From Pontimicrobium sp. SW4 (GTDB lineage Bacteria > Bacteroidota > Bacteroidia > Flavobacteriales > Flavobacteriaceae), in assembly GCF_039954625.1 (NCBI RefSeq), contig NZ_CP157199.1, forward strand, positions 744,001 through 808,000: DNA of 64,000 bases, read 5' to 3'. Position 1 is the stretch's first letter. Every line of letters starts with the position of its first letter. Below are positions 8,626-16,528 of the stretch, one piece after another. The position numbers and the translations under genes are program-made. The notes beneath the pieces were generated by a model, which worked only from the letters and a program-made list of their open reading frames with translations, was not told the origin of the DNA and ran no database searches.

Positions 8626-9306
8626 CTAAAGCATGTTATTTGCATTTTCTAAATCTTCAGCAAAATCTATTTCCATACAATTATACATTGAAATGTTTAC
8701 AGCTTTTATTTTTAGATTGTCTTTCTCTATTGCAAGTTCTAAGCCTCTTTCAAAATAATCATTAGCATCACATTCTTCTAATCTTTCGATAAACTTAATA
8801 ATGTCGTTAGAGGAGATGTAATTAATCCCTACTGCCTCACCAAGACCATTTTTGACAATTTTTGAAAGCTCTTTAATGTAACCATCTTTAAGTGTGTATT
8901 TCACTTCTTCTTCAGCTACTTTACTTGTATTTACAGCAACAAACGAGATATTTTTTTTAATGTATGGATCTAGAACATTAAAAACTTGTTCGTCAAAAAC
9001 TACATCACCATTAAACCATAGGACAGATTCATTTCGATGTTTTTTTAAAGCTTGTAATAAGCTTTTTGAAGTATTTGTTCTGTCAAAAAAAGGATTATAT
9101 ACATAAGTTAATTCGGGAAAACGTTCCATAATTAAGTCTTTTTTAAAGCCAACTACTACATTGATATCGTCAATATTGTACTTTAAAGAAATATTTTCTG
9201 TTTGCATTTTCATAATGCTCTTGCCATTTTTTAAAGGTGTTAGCGGTTTTGGAAATGGGTTTCCAAGCCTTGATCCAATTCCAGCTGCAAGAATTATTAT
9301 TTTCAT
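8626..9306 (-). CDS. Sugar/alcohol-phosphate nucleotidyltransferase (LicC-like)
   Basis: 226 aa Rossmann-like NTP transferase. The N-terminal nucleotide loop LAAGIGSRLG...PKPL is intact, and LWFNGDVVFDE supplies the metal-binding aspartate. The block NPFFDRTNTSKSLLQAL and the C-terminal MEIDFAEDLENA resemble LicC-type CTP:phosphocholine cytidylyltransferases rather than hexose-1-phosphate enzymes. It lies between a Stealth gene and the CDP-glycerol-transferase-like gene, so activation of a small phosphorylated alcohol with CTP is a reasonable inference. The substrate could be phosphocholine, glycerol-phosphate or another alditol phosphate. Confidence 0.88.
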   Translation of the reverse strand: MKIIILAAGIGSRLGNPFPKPLTPLKNGKSIMKMQTENISLKYNIDDINVVVGFKKDLIMERFPELTYVYNPFFDRTNTSKSLLQALKKHRNESVLWFNGDVVFDEQVFNVLDPYIKKNISFVAVNTSKVAEEEVKYTLKDGYIKELSKIVKNGLGEAVGINYISSNDIIKFIERLEECDANDYFERGLELAIEKDNLKIKAVNISMYNCMEIDFAEDLENANNML

Positions 9307-9348
9307 AAATGAAGTTTTTTTTAATATTAATTAAATAAAAAAGAGCTT

Positions 9349-10293
9349 TTATGTTATACGCTTTTCTAACCATTGTAATATATAGTTTAAAATGGTTGGC
9401 GGACAAAGATCTAAACTTTGTAAACCTAGAAACAACTTTCGGTTATATTTTTTGTTTAATTTAAATTTATACCAAAATAAAGGCTTTTTATAAGATCTTA
9501 AATAAATTAATTGCAAATCGTTTTTTAAAACGCATGTTTTATTCTTTATTTCTATATGATTTGCTAAACCTTGGGGTGTAAATTGGCTTTCACTTCTAAA
9601 CTTATGTTTTATATTTTCTATAAAAACTTTTGGATTAGCTTTAAAATAACTTTCAAAAGTTGATTTTCTAAGTGGATGTGGTGTATGTCTAAAGTTGTAA
9701 TACTTTTTAAAACCAATAAGTTGTGCTGCTTTTTGTTGTGCAGATTTATGACCAACTTTTATTTTTTTGAATTTTTTGTAGAATATGTCTTTATGAAATT
9801 TTAACCATTTTCCTCTTAATATTGGGTACCCATCCTTAAAGAAGTCGCTAGGTTTTGTGTTATTAATTAAGAAGAAATCATCGTTAAAATAAATAAAATG
9901 TTCCGCTAAATTGGGTATTCTGTGCATGCACGTTTCTATTGGCCTGCAATTAAAAGTTGGTAAATATTCATTATAACCTTTAAAGATGATACTGTGATCA
10001 ATTATGGATACTTTTTTATAATGATTCTCAATGCTTTCTGAAGTCAAAAAAATTGGTGATTGATTATCAGTAATAATAAATATATTTCTAATAAAAGGCG
10101 CGAATTTTAAAATAGAATCAATAGTAAACTTTATTTCATTTACTTGATCAAATCTAGTTCTAAACTTCTTTGAATTAATTTTTTCTTTGTCTTTAATATA
10201 AGGTAGTATTTTTTCTTTATGCTTTTCATCATTTCCATCAACCCATAGAATTACTGCGTCTATTGGGTGGTTTTTAATTTTGTCTTTTATCAT
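9349..10293 (-). CDS. Stealth-family capsular polysaccharide phosphotransferase
   Basis: 314 aa. Stealth CR1 is seen at the N-terminus (IDAVILWVDGND) and CR2 follows (TRFDQVNEIKFTIDSI, APFIRNIFIITDNQ, HFIYFNDDFF). CR3 is suggested by KSAQQKAAQL...HTPHPLRKS. Stealth enzymes are hexose-1-phosphotransferases that make phosphodiester-linked sugar polymers, using UDP-HexNAc-type donors. The ATG at 10291 follows the TupA-like gene by about 35 bases in the same operon. With the LicC-like and CDP-glycerol-like genes next to it, this defines a phosphate-linked glycan locus. Confidence 0.92.
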   Translation of the reverse strand: MIKDKIKNHPIDAVILWVDGNDEKHKEKILPYIKDKEKINSKKFRTRFDQVNEIKFTIDSILKFAPFIRNIFIITDNQSPIFLTSESIENHYKKVSIIDHSIIFKGYNEYLPTFNCRPIETCMHRIPNLAEHFIYFNDDFFLINNTKPSDFFKDGYPILRGKWLKFHKDIFYKKFKKIKVGHKSAQQKAAQLIGFKKYYNFRHTPHPLRKSTFESYFKANPKVFIENIKHKFRSESQFTPQGLANHIEIKNKTCVLKNDLQLIYLRSYKKPLFWYKFKLNKKYNRKLFLGLQSLDLCPPTILNYILQWLEKRIT

Positions 10294-10328
10294 AATTTAC
10301 ATCAAATGGAAAACGGAATATTAAAGAA

Positions 10329-11243
10329 TTAGATTATTTTGGTAATAACCTTTTGCCCTTCTTTGAGTTTTGGAAGTGTAAAATAATCACCAATAATGGT
10401 ATTATATTTATCAGGATAAAAATCCTTTCTTCCATCCGAAGGATAAAAAGTCATTTCTCCAAAGATAGCTTTTCCGTTAATAGAGTAAAAATCAACACGT
10501 ACAAAAGGGAAATTGGTAGCTAAGATTTCGGAAAGTTTTATCATCTCTTCAAGATTAATGGGCTTTTCGATACCAGCAGAGATACTTTTATAAGATTTGC
10601 TTTTACCAAATGGCAGTAAATTAAAATTCAAATCAAAACACCCTTGTTTGTGATCGTCTTCTCTATCTATATGTACATCTATAAATTTTGCAACGCCATC
10701 AAAACAATAAAATTTATAATCAGTAAGTGCACTTTTGCCACTCTCTATTAAAATTTTTTCAGCAATTAACCTTGGTTGTACACTTTTATAAGCCCACTCT
10801 TGTCCAGCACGATAGTATTGATTTTTGCCTAACCATTTTTTGAATAAGCGAGTGGCTTTACCTTTATTAAGTTTATTTTTATCTTTTACTATTAGATTAT
10901 GGCCACTTGTATGAGTTGCTTTTATTACGAACTGATTTGGTAATTCATTAAATGGAACGTCTTTAGCTTTTTTATAAACACCATAAATTTCGTTAAGATA
11001 TTTACTGCCAATTTTTTCTTTAACATACTCTCTAACTGCATATTTATCTACTAGTTGATTAAGAACCTTTGGATGATAAAAAACTTTATACCATTGAATT
11101 TTTTCATTAAACTCTCGTGGGTTCTCTAGGTTTAATTTTTTACCAGTATAATATTCAAAAAGATAATGTGCATAAATTTTTGGAGGTAAAAATCGCATTT
11201 TTCGCAACATTCTTAAACTGAATTTACGTATACTTTTTAGCAT
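10329..11243 (-). CDS. ATP-grasp fold TupA-like protein
   Basis: 304 aa. It matches the TupA-like ATP-grasp family (PF14305), named from teichuronopeptide biosynthesis and found in many polysaccharide clusters, often labelled glycosyltransferase. Diagnostic stretches are NPREFNEKIQWYKV, DKYAVREYVKEKIG, FVIKATHTSG, the ATP-grasp core AEKILIE...DYKFYCFDG and VRVDFYSINGKAIFGEMTFYPSDG. It presumably ligates an amino acid or peptide to a glycan carboxylate using ATP; the substrate is unknown. It is the first gene of the five-gene minus-strand operon, with a TAnnTTTG box 17 bases before its ATG. Confidence 0.92.
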   Translation of the reverse strand: MLKSIRKFSLRMLRKMRFLPPKIYAHYLFEYYTGKKLNLENPREFNEKIQWYKVFYHPKVLNQLVDKYAVREYVKEKIGSKYLNEIYGVYKKAKDVPFNELPNQFVIKATHTSGHNLIVKDKNKLNKGKATRLFKKWLGKNQYYRAGQEWAYKSVQPRLIAEKILIESGKSALTDYKFYCFDGVAKFIDVHIDREDDHKQGCFDLNFNLLPFGKSKSYKSISAGIEKPINLEEMIKLSEILATNFPFVRVDFYSINGKAIFGEMTFYPSDGRKDFYPDKYNTIIGDYFTLPKLKEGQKVITKII

Positions 11244-11260
11244 TATTTAAATAGTTTGAG

Positions 11261-11268
11261 CAAATATA
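11261..11268 (-). promoter_or_regulatory. Predicted -7 promoter box of the TupA/Stealth operon
   Basis: The minus strand reads TATATTTG, a perfect TAnnTTTG box, 17 bases before the TupA-like start, in the only sizeable gap (81 bases) of this minus-strand gene run. No TTG is found at the ideal -33 position. Confidence 0.4.
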
Positions 11269-11324
11269 AAATAAAATTTATAGCTATTTTTAAGAGCTAT
11301 TTGATTCGTAATAAAGGTGAATAG

Positions 11325-11993
11325 TCACTTTAATAGATAACCAAATCCATCTCTTACATATTGTTTACAAGGTGCACATTTGCCACAAGGTTTTTCGTTA
11401 GATTTATGACAAAACCAAGTTAGTTCCATTAAATCAGCAAAGTTGTTTTCTTCAGCTATAGTTTTCATTTCAGGTTTCGAAATAGTAACCAAAGGAAATG
11501 TCATGTTTGAAAAGAGATACTTTCTTGAAAAACCTATCTTCTTAGTGTTCAACCTCCAATTTGATCCTATTTTTTCATCCTTAAATTCAATAAGTTGGTC
11601 AAAAAGAAAAAACTTATCTAAGTCTTCATTGTGCAACGATAGCTCTAAATCTTTATATTCATATTTTTTTGCTATACAAGCTAACCAGTAGTATTGTTTA
11701 CCTAAATTCACTTTATATCTAAGAAACTTATGTATTACTTTTAATGATAAGTTAGAAGGAATATCTTGCCTTTTAATAATCTTTAGCGGAAGTATTTGAC
11801 CTTTTGAATGTTTAAATTTTAAATCTATTCTGCTGGAAATATTCTCTATTGCTTCCAGTTCCTTGCTCGAAGATATCCTATTATGATCAATTACATAAAT
11901 TGGTTGAATTGTTGCTCCTAGACGATACAATTGAATAACCCTAAATGTAGAATCCCAACCTCCAGTCCATAGGACGTTATTTGTTTTTGCCAT
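11325..11993 (-). CDS. QueC-like PP-loop (adenine alpha-hydrolase) family protein
   Basis: 222 aa. It has an N-terminal PP-loop (LWTGGWDSTF, residues 8-17) and a QueC-type zinc site at the C-terminus (WFCHKSNEKPCGKCAPCKQY, four Cys). QueC converts carboxydeazaguanine to preQ0 with ATP and ammonia. This protein is diverged (GGWDS instead of GGLDS) and has no queuosine neighbours. It begins 4 bases after dapD and precedes the TupA-like operon. It may therefore activate a carboxylate for amidation on a glycan or amino acid, as other PP-loop amidotransferases do. That role is inference. Confidence 0.8.
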   Translation of the reverse strand: MAKTNNVLWTGGWDSTFRVIQLYRLGATIQPIYVIDHNRISSSKELEAIENISSRIDLKFKHSKGQILPLKIIKRQDIPSNLSLKVIHKFLRYKVNLGKQYYWLACIAKKYEYKDLELSLHNEDLDKFFLFDQLIEFKDEKIGSNWRLNTKKIGFSRKYLFSNMTFPLVTISKPEMKTIAEENNFADLMELTWFCHKSNEKPCGKCAPCKQYVRDGFGYLLK

Positions 11994-11997
11994 TTAA

Positions 11998-12813
11998 TTA
12001 AACGGCTACATTATGAGTTCGCAAAGCATCATTAAGAGAGGTTTTTTTATTGGTACTTTCTTTACGCTTACCAATAATTAATGCACAAGGTACATTATAA
12101 TCACCAGCTGGAAATTTTTTAGTGTAACTACCAGGAATCACCACAGAACGAGCTGGTACACGACCTTTTAGTTCTAGAGGTTTATCTCCAGTAACATCAA
12201 TAATTTTTGTTGAACCTGTAAGCACAACATTTGCACCTAAAACAGCTTCCTTTTCTACATGGACACCTTCTACTACAACACAGCGTGATCCAATAAACGC
12301 ATTATCTTCAATAATTACTGGAGCTGCTTGCAATGGTTCTAATACACCACCAATACCAACACCGCCAGATAAATGCACGTTTTTTCCAATTTGTGCACAA
12401 CTACCAACAGTTGCCCAAGTATCAACCATAGTGCCTTCATCAACGTATGCACCTATATTTACATAACTAGGCATAAGTATAGTTCCAGCCGAAATATAAG
12501 CTCCATGTCTAACGACAGCATGTGGAACCACACGTATTCCTTTTTTGGCATAGCCAGTTTTTAAAGGGATTTTGTCATGAAATTCTAATGGACCAACTTC
12601 AATAGTTTTCATTTTTTGGATTGGAAAATATAAAACTACTGCTTTTTTAACCCACTCGTTTACTTGCCATCCATTACTAATTGGTTCAGCTACACGTAAT
12701 TCTCCTGAATCTAATAAATGAATCACTTCTCTAATTGTAGTAATAGTCTTTTCTTGGTTTAAAAGCTCTCGATTCTCCCAAGCTGCTTCAATAATCGTTC
12801 TAATTTTCTCCAT
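11998..12813 (-). CDS. dapD: 2,3,4,5-tetrahydropyridine-2,6-dicarboxylate N-succinyltransferase
   Basis: 271 aa, the usual length. It transfers succinate from succinyl-CoA to tetrahydrodipicolinate in the lysine/meso-diaminopimelate pathway. The N-terminus (IIEAAWENRELL) and the left-handed beta-helix of hexapeptide repeats (IGAYVDEGTMVDTWATVGSCAQIGKNVHLSGG in two adjoining segments, then GVLEPLQAAPVIIEDN) are typical DapD. Its own promoter-like box lies at 12832-12839. The QueC-like gene follows within 4 bases, so the two are probably co-transcribed. Confidence 0.97.
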   Translation of the reverse strand: MEKIRTIIEAAWENRELLNQEKTITTIREVIHLLDSGELRVAEPISNGWQVNEWVKKAVVLYFPIQKMKTIEVGPLEFHDKIPLKTGYAKKGIRVVPHAVVRHGAYISAGTILMPSYVNIGAYVDEGTMVDTWATVGSCAQIGKNVHLSGGVGIGGVLEPLQAAPVIIEDNAFIGSRCVVVEGVHVEKEAVLGANVVLTGSTKIIDVTGDKPLELKGRVPARSVVIPGSYTKKFPAGDYNVPCALIIGKRKESTNKKTSLNDALRTHNVAV

Positions 12814-12831
12814 TTAGTATAAATTTCGATA

Positions 12832-12839
12832 CAAATATA
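12832..12839 (-). promoter_or_regulatory. Predicted -7 promoter box of dapD
   Basis: The minus strand reads TATATTTG, a perfect TAnnTTTG match, 18 bases before the dapD ATG. The -33 TTG is not at the canonical distance. Confidence 0.4.
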
Positions 12840-13030
12840 AAAGTATATATCTATTAAGAGTAATTTGAATTGATATTGAACATAAAAATGTGACTTTGTT
12901 AAATAAACTGTGTCTTATTAACAGTATAGCTAAAAAGCATTAACCTTAAACTAATTAATTGCTTACTTTATTTTGGTTAATATTCTAAATTTTTTGTCAA
13001 TTGAAGATTTAGAAAGCCCTGAATATTTTA

Positions 13031-13058
13031 AAACTCCCTAATTAGGGAGTTTTTTATT
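13031..13058 (+). terminator. Perfect palindrome with T-run upstream of ruvX
   Basis: 13031-13052 is a perfect 22-base palindrome (AAACTCCCTAA and its complement) followed by a T-rich run, as in an intrinsic terminator acting rightward. No annotated plus-strand gene lies between dapD's start and this element, so it either ends an unannotated transcript from 12840-13030 or insulates ruvX, whose -7 box starts one base later. Confidence 0.6.
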
Positions 13059-13066
13059 TACCTTTG
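13059..13066 (+). promoter_or_regulatory. Predicted -7 promoter box of ruvX
   Basis: TACCTTTG matches TAnnTTTG and lies 14 bases before the ruvX ATG, directly after the T-run of the upstream terminator. Confidence 0.4.
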
Positions 13067-13080
13067 CATGACAAATTATT

Positions 13081-13491
13081 ATGGGAAGAATTTTAGCATT
13101 AGATTTTGGAAAAAAACGTACCGGAATAGCCATCACAGATGAATTACAAATTATTGCTTCTGGCTTAAAAACTATTGAAACAGTAGAGTTAATGTCTTTT
13201 TTAAAAGAGTATGTTTTAAATGAAATGATAGAATTGTTTTTGGTTGGAGAACCTAAACAAATGGATTATTCTGAATCTGAAAGTGAAGTTATTATCAAGC
13301 CATTTATTAAAAAGTTAGAAAAAGAGTTTCCTAATATTCCAATAATAAGAGTAGATGAACGCTTTACATCTAAAATGGCGTTTCAAACTATGATAGATAG
13401 CGGATTAAAAAAAGGCAAACGGAGAAATAAAGCTTTGGTTGATGAAATTAGTGCTACTATAATTTTGCAAAGTTATTTATATAATAAATAG
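13081..13491 (+). CDS. ruvX: Putative Holliday junction resolvase RuvX (YqgF family)
   Basis: 136 aa RNase H-like nuclease, full length for the family. Conserved blocks are ILALDFGKKRTGIAITD at the N-terminus, the VGEPKQMD strand, VDERFTSKMA and the C-terminal DEISATIILQSYL. These contain the acidic residues (D8, E in VGEP, D near 117) expected for metal binding. In other bacteria YqgF acts in 16S rRNA 5'-end maturation as well as proposed junction resolution. It is followed by def with an 86-base gap that contains a separate promoter-like box. Confidence 0.95.
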   Translation: MGRILALDFGKKRTGIAITDELQIIASGLKTIETVELMSFLKEYVLNEMIELFLVGEPKQMDYSESESEVIIKPFIKKLEKEFPNIPIIRVDERFTSKMAFQTMIDSGLKKGKRRNKALVDEISATIILQSYLYNK

Positions 13492-13499
13492 TTATATCT

Positions 13500-13527
13500 A
13501 CTCATTCCTTTTTAAAGGAGTTTTTAT
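13500..13527 (+). terminator. Weak terminator-like hairpin after ruvX
   Basis: A short imperfect inverted repeat (CCTTT...AAAGG, with outer ACTC/GAGT pairing only after a bulge) ends in a run of five T, 9 bases after the ruvX stop. The stem is short, so the call is weak. Confidence 0.35.
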
Positions 13528-13547
13528 TTAAAAACCGATAAGTATTG

Positions 13548-13555
13548 TATTTTTG
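13548..13555 (+). promoter_or_regulatory. Predicted -7 promoter box of def
   Basis: TATTTTTG matches TAnnTTTG, 22 bases before the def ATG at 13578. Confidence 0.35.
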
Positions 13556-13577
13556 CAAAACTTTATAAAATGTAAAA

Positions 13578-14168
13578 ATGATTTTACCGATTATTGCTTA
13601 TGGCGACCCTGTATTAAGAAAAAAGGCAAAAGTTGTTTCTCTAGATTATCCAAATCTTGAAGCGCTTATTGCGAATATGTACGAAACAATGTATAATGCT
13701 TTTGGTGTTGGACTAGCTGCTCCTCAAGTAGGATTATCTATTCGTATTTTTTTGGTAGATGCGTCTCCTTTTGCTGAAGATGAAGAACTTAATGAAGAAG
13801 AGCGTACACAACTAAAAAATTTTAAGCAAACATTTATTAATGCAAAAATCTTAGAAGAAGAGGGTGATGAGTGGGCGTTTAATGAAGGGTGTTTAAGTAT
13901 ACCAAATGTTAGAGAAGATGTTTTTAGAAAGCCTAAAGTTAAAATTCAATTTCAGGATGAAAATTTCGAAACTCATATAAAAGAATTTAATGGAATTTTA
14001 GCAAGAGTCATTCAGCATGAATACGATCATATAGAAGGCATTCTATTTACCGATAAAATTTCAACTTTAAAAAAACGACTCATAAAAGGGAAGCTTTCAA
14101 ATATATCAAAAGGCAAAACAAACGTTGATTATAAAATGCGTTTCCCAGACTTGAAAAAAAAGCGATAA
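13578..14168 (+). CDS. def: Peptide deformylase
   Basis: 196 aa. It removes the formyl group from the initiator methionine of nascent proteins. All three catalytic motifs are intact: GVGLAAPQVG (motif I, near residue 44), EGCLS (motif II, metal-binding Cys) and QHEYDH (motif III, HExxH). The insert between motifs I and II (about residues 60-100, acidic) is common in Bacteroidota enzymes. It sits between ruvX and the DUF5606 gene, a conserved neighbourhood in Flavobacteriia from memory, but with its own promoter-like box. Confidence 0.97.
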   Translation: MILPIIAYGDPVLRKKAKVVSLDYPNLEALIANMYETMYNAFGVGLAAPQVGLSIRIFLVDASPFAEDEELNEEERTQLKNFKQTFINAKILEEEGDEWAFNEGCLSIPNVREDVFRKPKVKIQFQDENFETHIKEFNGILARVIQHEYDHIEGILFTDKISTLKKRLIKGKLSNISKGKTNVDYKMRFPDLKKKR

Positions 14169-14196
14169 TATTTTAATAAATATTTAAAACGAATGA

Positions 14197-14204
14197 TATA
14201 TTTG
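14197..14204 (+). promoter_or_regulatory. Predicted -7 promoter box of the DUF5606 gene
   Basis: TATATTTG, a perfect TAnnTTTG box, lies 23 bases before the ATG at 14228. Confidence 0.4.
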
Positions 14205-14227
14205 TCGCGTTTAAAAAATAATACACT

Positions 14228-14644
14228 ATGAGCTTAGAAAAGATTTTATCAATTGCACAAAAACCAGGACTCTTTAAGTTAGTAACACAAACTAGAGGAG
14301 GTTTTATTGCGGAGTCTTTAATAGATGGCAAAAGAGTATCTGCTAACCTTAGAAGTAATGTAAGTTTATTAAGCGAGATTGCTGTATATACCTTAACTGA
14401 AGAAGTGCCTTTAAGAAAGGTGTTTAAAAAGATTAAAGAAAAGGAAAATGGTGCAGAAACAAGTGTAACTCATAAAGACAGTAAAGATGCTTTAGAAGAA
14501 TATTTCTTTGAAGTATTGCCAGATTATGATGAAGATAGAGTATATGTAAGTGATATTAAAAAAATCATCAAGTGGTATAATTTATTGCAAAAAAATGATT
14601 TATTAAATAATCTAGAGGAAGAAACCTCAGACGAAGAAGAATAA
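14228..14644 (+). CDS. DUF5606 domain-containing protein
   Basis: 138 aa conserved protein of Bacteroidota with unknown function. The N-terminal block LEKILSIAQKPGLFKLVTQT...GGFIAESL and the later VLPDYDEDRVYVSDIKKIIKWYNLL are characteristic of DUF5606. The C-terminus is acidic (EEETSDEEE). It is probably a cytosolic protein; no membrane segment is seen. It is bounded by its own promoter-like box and a strong intrinsic terminator, so it seems monocistronic or the last gene of the ruvX-def group. Confidence 0.9.
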   Translation: MSLEKILSIAQKPGLFKLVTQTRGGFIAESLIDGKRVSANLRSNVSLLSEIAVYTLTEEVPLRKVFKKIKEKENGAETSVTHKDSKDALEEYFFEVLPDYDEDRVYVSDIKKIIKWYNLLQKNDLLNNLEEETSDEEE

Positions 14645-14673
14645 AAAAAGGGAAATGTACATTTCCCTTTTTT
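14644..14673 (+). terminator. Intrinsic terminator after the DUF5606 gene
   Basis: A perfect 30-base palindrome (A6-GGGAAATGTACATTTCCC-T6) starts at the stop codon of the DUF5606 gene and ends in T. The G/C-containing stem and T-run fit a Rho-independent terminator; its symmetry could allow bidirectional use. Confidence 0.8.
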
Positions 14674-14911
14674 GTTGAAACCTTTTAACGTAAGTATTAA
14701 AAATCCCTCTAAAATATATAGCTAAAAGTTTCTACTATTCATATTTTATAATAAGTAATAGCAAATAGCAGCGTAAATTTAATGGAATTTAACTATTAAC
14801 CGAAAAAATATTTCATTTTTTTTATTAACAATTTCTCTATTTAATACTTTTACTCTCAATTAGATAATCCAAATTCAAAGGCTACCTTTACACTTCTTAA
14901 AAAACTACTAA

Positions 14912-16294
14912 GTGCTTTCAATTTATACTAAAGAGTTTAAATACAATTTAAAACTAGCAACTCCAGTAATGCTAGGTATGCTAGGGCATACCTTTGTAAG
15001 TTTGGTTGATAATATAATGGTAGGTCAATTAGGATCTGCTGAACTTGCAGCAGTATCACTTGGTAATAGTTTTATATTTATAGCCATGTCTTTGGGTATA
15101 GGGTTTTCAACAGCCATTACACCTTTAATAGCTGAAGCAGATTCAGAAAAAAACTTCAAAAAAGGAAAGTCATCTTTTAAGCATGGTTTGTTTTTATGTA
15201 CAGTTTTAAGTTTAGCGCTTTTTGTGTTAATTCTACTAGCAAAACCTTTAATGTATTTAATGAAACAACCTGAAGAAGTGGTTGTTCTGGCTATGCCTTA
15301 TCTGGATTTAGTAGCTTTTTCGCTCATTCCTTTAATTATTTTTCAAGGATTTAAGCAGTTCAGTGATGGTTTGTCGTTAACAAAATACCCAATGTATGCA
15401 ACCATTTTAGCGAATGTTATAAATGTAGCTCTAAATTATGTATTGATTTTTGGAAAGCTTGGATTTTCGCAAATGGGAATAGTTGGTGCGGCAATAGGCA
15501 CATTAGCTTCAAGAGTTATTATGCTTTTTTTCTTATGGTATTTACTTAAAAACAAAGAAAAATCTAAAGCATATGTTACCAACATAAAGTTTTTTGTGTT
15601 GAACAATAGCATGATTAAAAAAATTCTAAACCTAGGATTCCCAAGTGCAATGCAAATGTTTTTTGAAGTTGCCATTTTTACAGGAGCTATCTGGTTAAGT
15701 GGGTTACTAGGAAAAAATCCGCAAGCAGCTAACCAAATTGCACTTAATTTATCATCTATGACTTTTATGGTGGCTATGGGGTTAAGTGTGGCAGCAATGG
15801 TGAGAGTAGGAAATCAAAAAGGATTAAAGGATTTTAAAGAACTTAGAAGAATTGCATTTTCTATATTTTTATTAGGACTAGGATTAGCTTTTATTTTTGC
15901 AATTTTATTCTTGTTATTTCATAAAATGTTACCAACAATATATGTAGATTTAAATGATGCTACTAACTTTATTGATAATACAGAGGTAGTATCTATTGCT
16001 GCAAAGCTATTAATTGCAGCAGCAGTTTTTCAATTGAGCGATAGTGTGCAAGTAACTGTTTTGGGTGCACTTAGAGGATTGCAAGATGTTAAAATACCTA
16101 CCATCATTACTTTTATTTCTTATTGGATGATAGGATTTCCAATTAGTTATTTTTTAGGTAAGGAAGATGCCTACGGTAGTTTTGGTATTTGGTTAGGGTT
16201 ATTGGTAGGCTTAACTTCAGCTGCAATTTTATTGTATCTTAGGTTTAATTATCTAACAAAACGTTTAATTTCGCAAGAAGAAAACAATATGTAA
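14912..16294 (+). CDS. MATE family efflux transporter (NorM-like)
   Basis: 460 aa inner-membrane antiporter with twelve predicted helices. MATE pumps expel cationic drugs and metabolites using Na+ or H+ gradients. The N-terminus KLATPVMLGMLGHTFVSLVDNIMVGQLGSAELAAVSLG is a typical MATE opening (helix 1 and loop), and the second half repeats it (GFPSAMQMFFEVAIF...NQIALNLSS). The start is GTG at 14912; no upstream ATG fits. It heads a three-gene set with the small hypothetical gene and a PAP2 phosphatase, spaced 3 bases each. A near-match box TACCTTTA lies at 14883-14890. Confidence 0.95.
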   Translation: MLSIYTKEFKYNLKLATPVMLGMLGHTFVSLVDNIMVGQLGSAELAAVSLGNSFIFIAMSLGIGFSTAITPLIAEADSEKNFKKGKSSFKHGLFLCTVLSLALFVLILLAKPLMYLMKQPEEVVVLAMPYLDLVAFSLIPLIIFQGFKQFSDGLSLTKYPMYATILANVINVALNYVLIFGKLGFSQMGIVGAAIGTLASRVIMLFFLWYLLKNKEKSKAYVTNIKFFVLNNSMIKKILNLGFPSAMQMFFEVAIFTGAIWLSGLLGKNPQAANQIALNLSSMTFMVAMGLSVAAMVRVGNQKGLKDFKELRRIAFSIFLLGLGLAFIFAILFLLFHKMLPTIYVDLNDATNFIDNTEVVSIAAKLLIAAAVFQLSDSVQVTVLGALRGLQDVKIPTIITFISYWMIGFPISYFLGKEDAYGSFGIWLGLLVGLTSAAILLYLRFNYLTKRLISQEENNM

Positions 16295-16297
16295 TAT

Positions 16298-16525
16298 ATG
16301 GAACTTCCTAAATTTATTCTTGGAGATAACACCGATTTGCCAAACGCTATTTTTGTAATTCATACTGAATTCCCAAGATTTATTATCAATCTTGAAAATG
16401 ACGAAGTAGAGTGGTTTGAAGATTTCGATCAACATGATGAAAAAGAATTGTTGAGCGAAACAGAAAACTTGATTGAAGAAGCGTCTCAATTTTACGATAG
16501 AGAAGTAAGCAGATATGATGAGTAA
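16298..16525 (+). CDS. Small conserved hypothetical protein
   Basis: 75 aa acidic protein, no membrane segment. The sequence starts MELPKFILGDNTDLPNAIFVIHTEFPRF and continues with an acidic, helical C-terminal half. I do not recognise a named family, but similar short proteins occur in Flavobacteriia beside MATE or PAP2 genes. It is spaced 3 bases from both neighbours, which supports it as a real translated gene. Function unknown. Confidence 0.82.
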   Translation: MELPKFILGDNTDLPNAIFVIHTEFPRFIINLENDEVEWFEDFDQHDEKELLSETENLIEEASQFYDREVSRYDE

Positions 16526-16528
16526 AAG

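Noticed and set aside
11325..11993. QueC-like gene as QatC of a Qat anti-phage system
   Set aside because: QatA, QatB and QatD partners are absent; neighbours are dapD and glycan genes.
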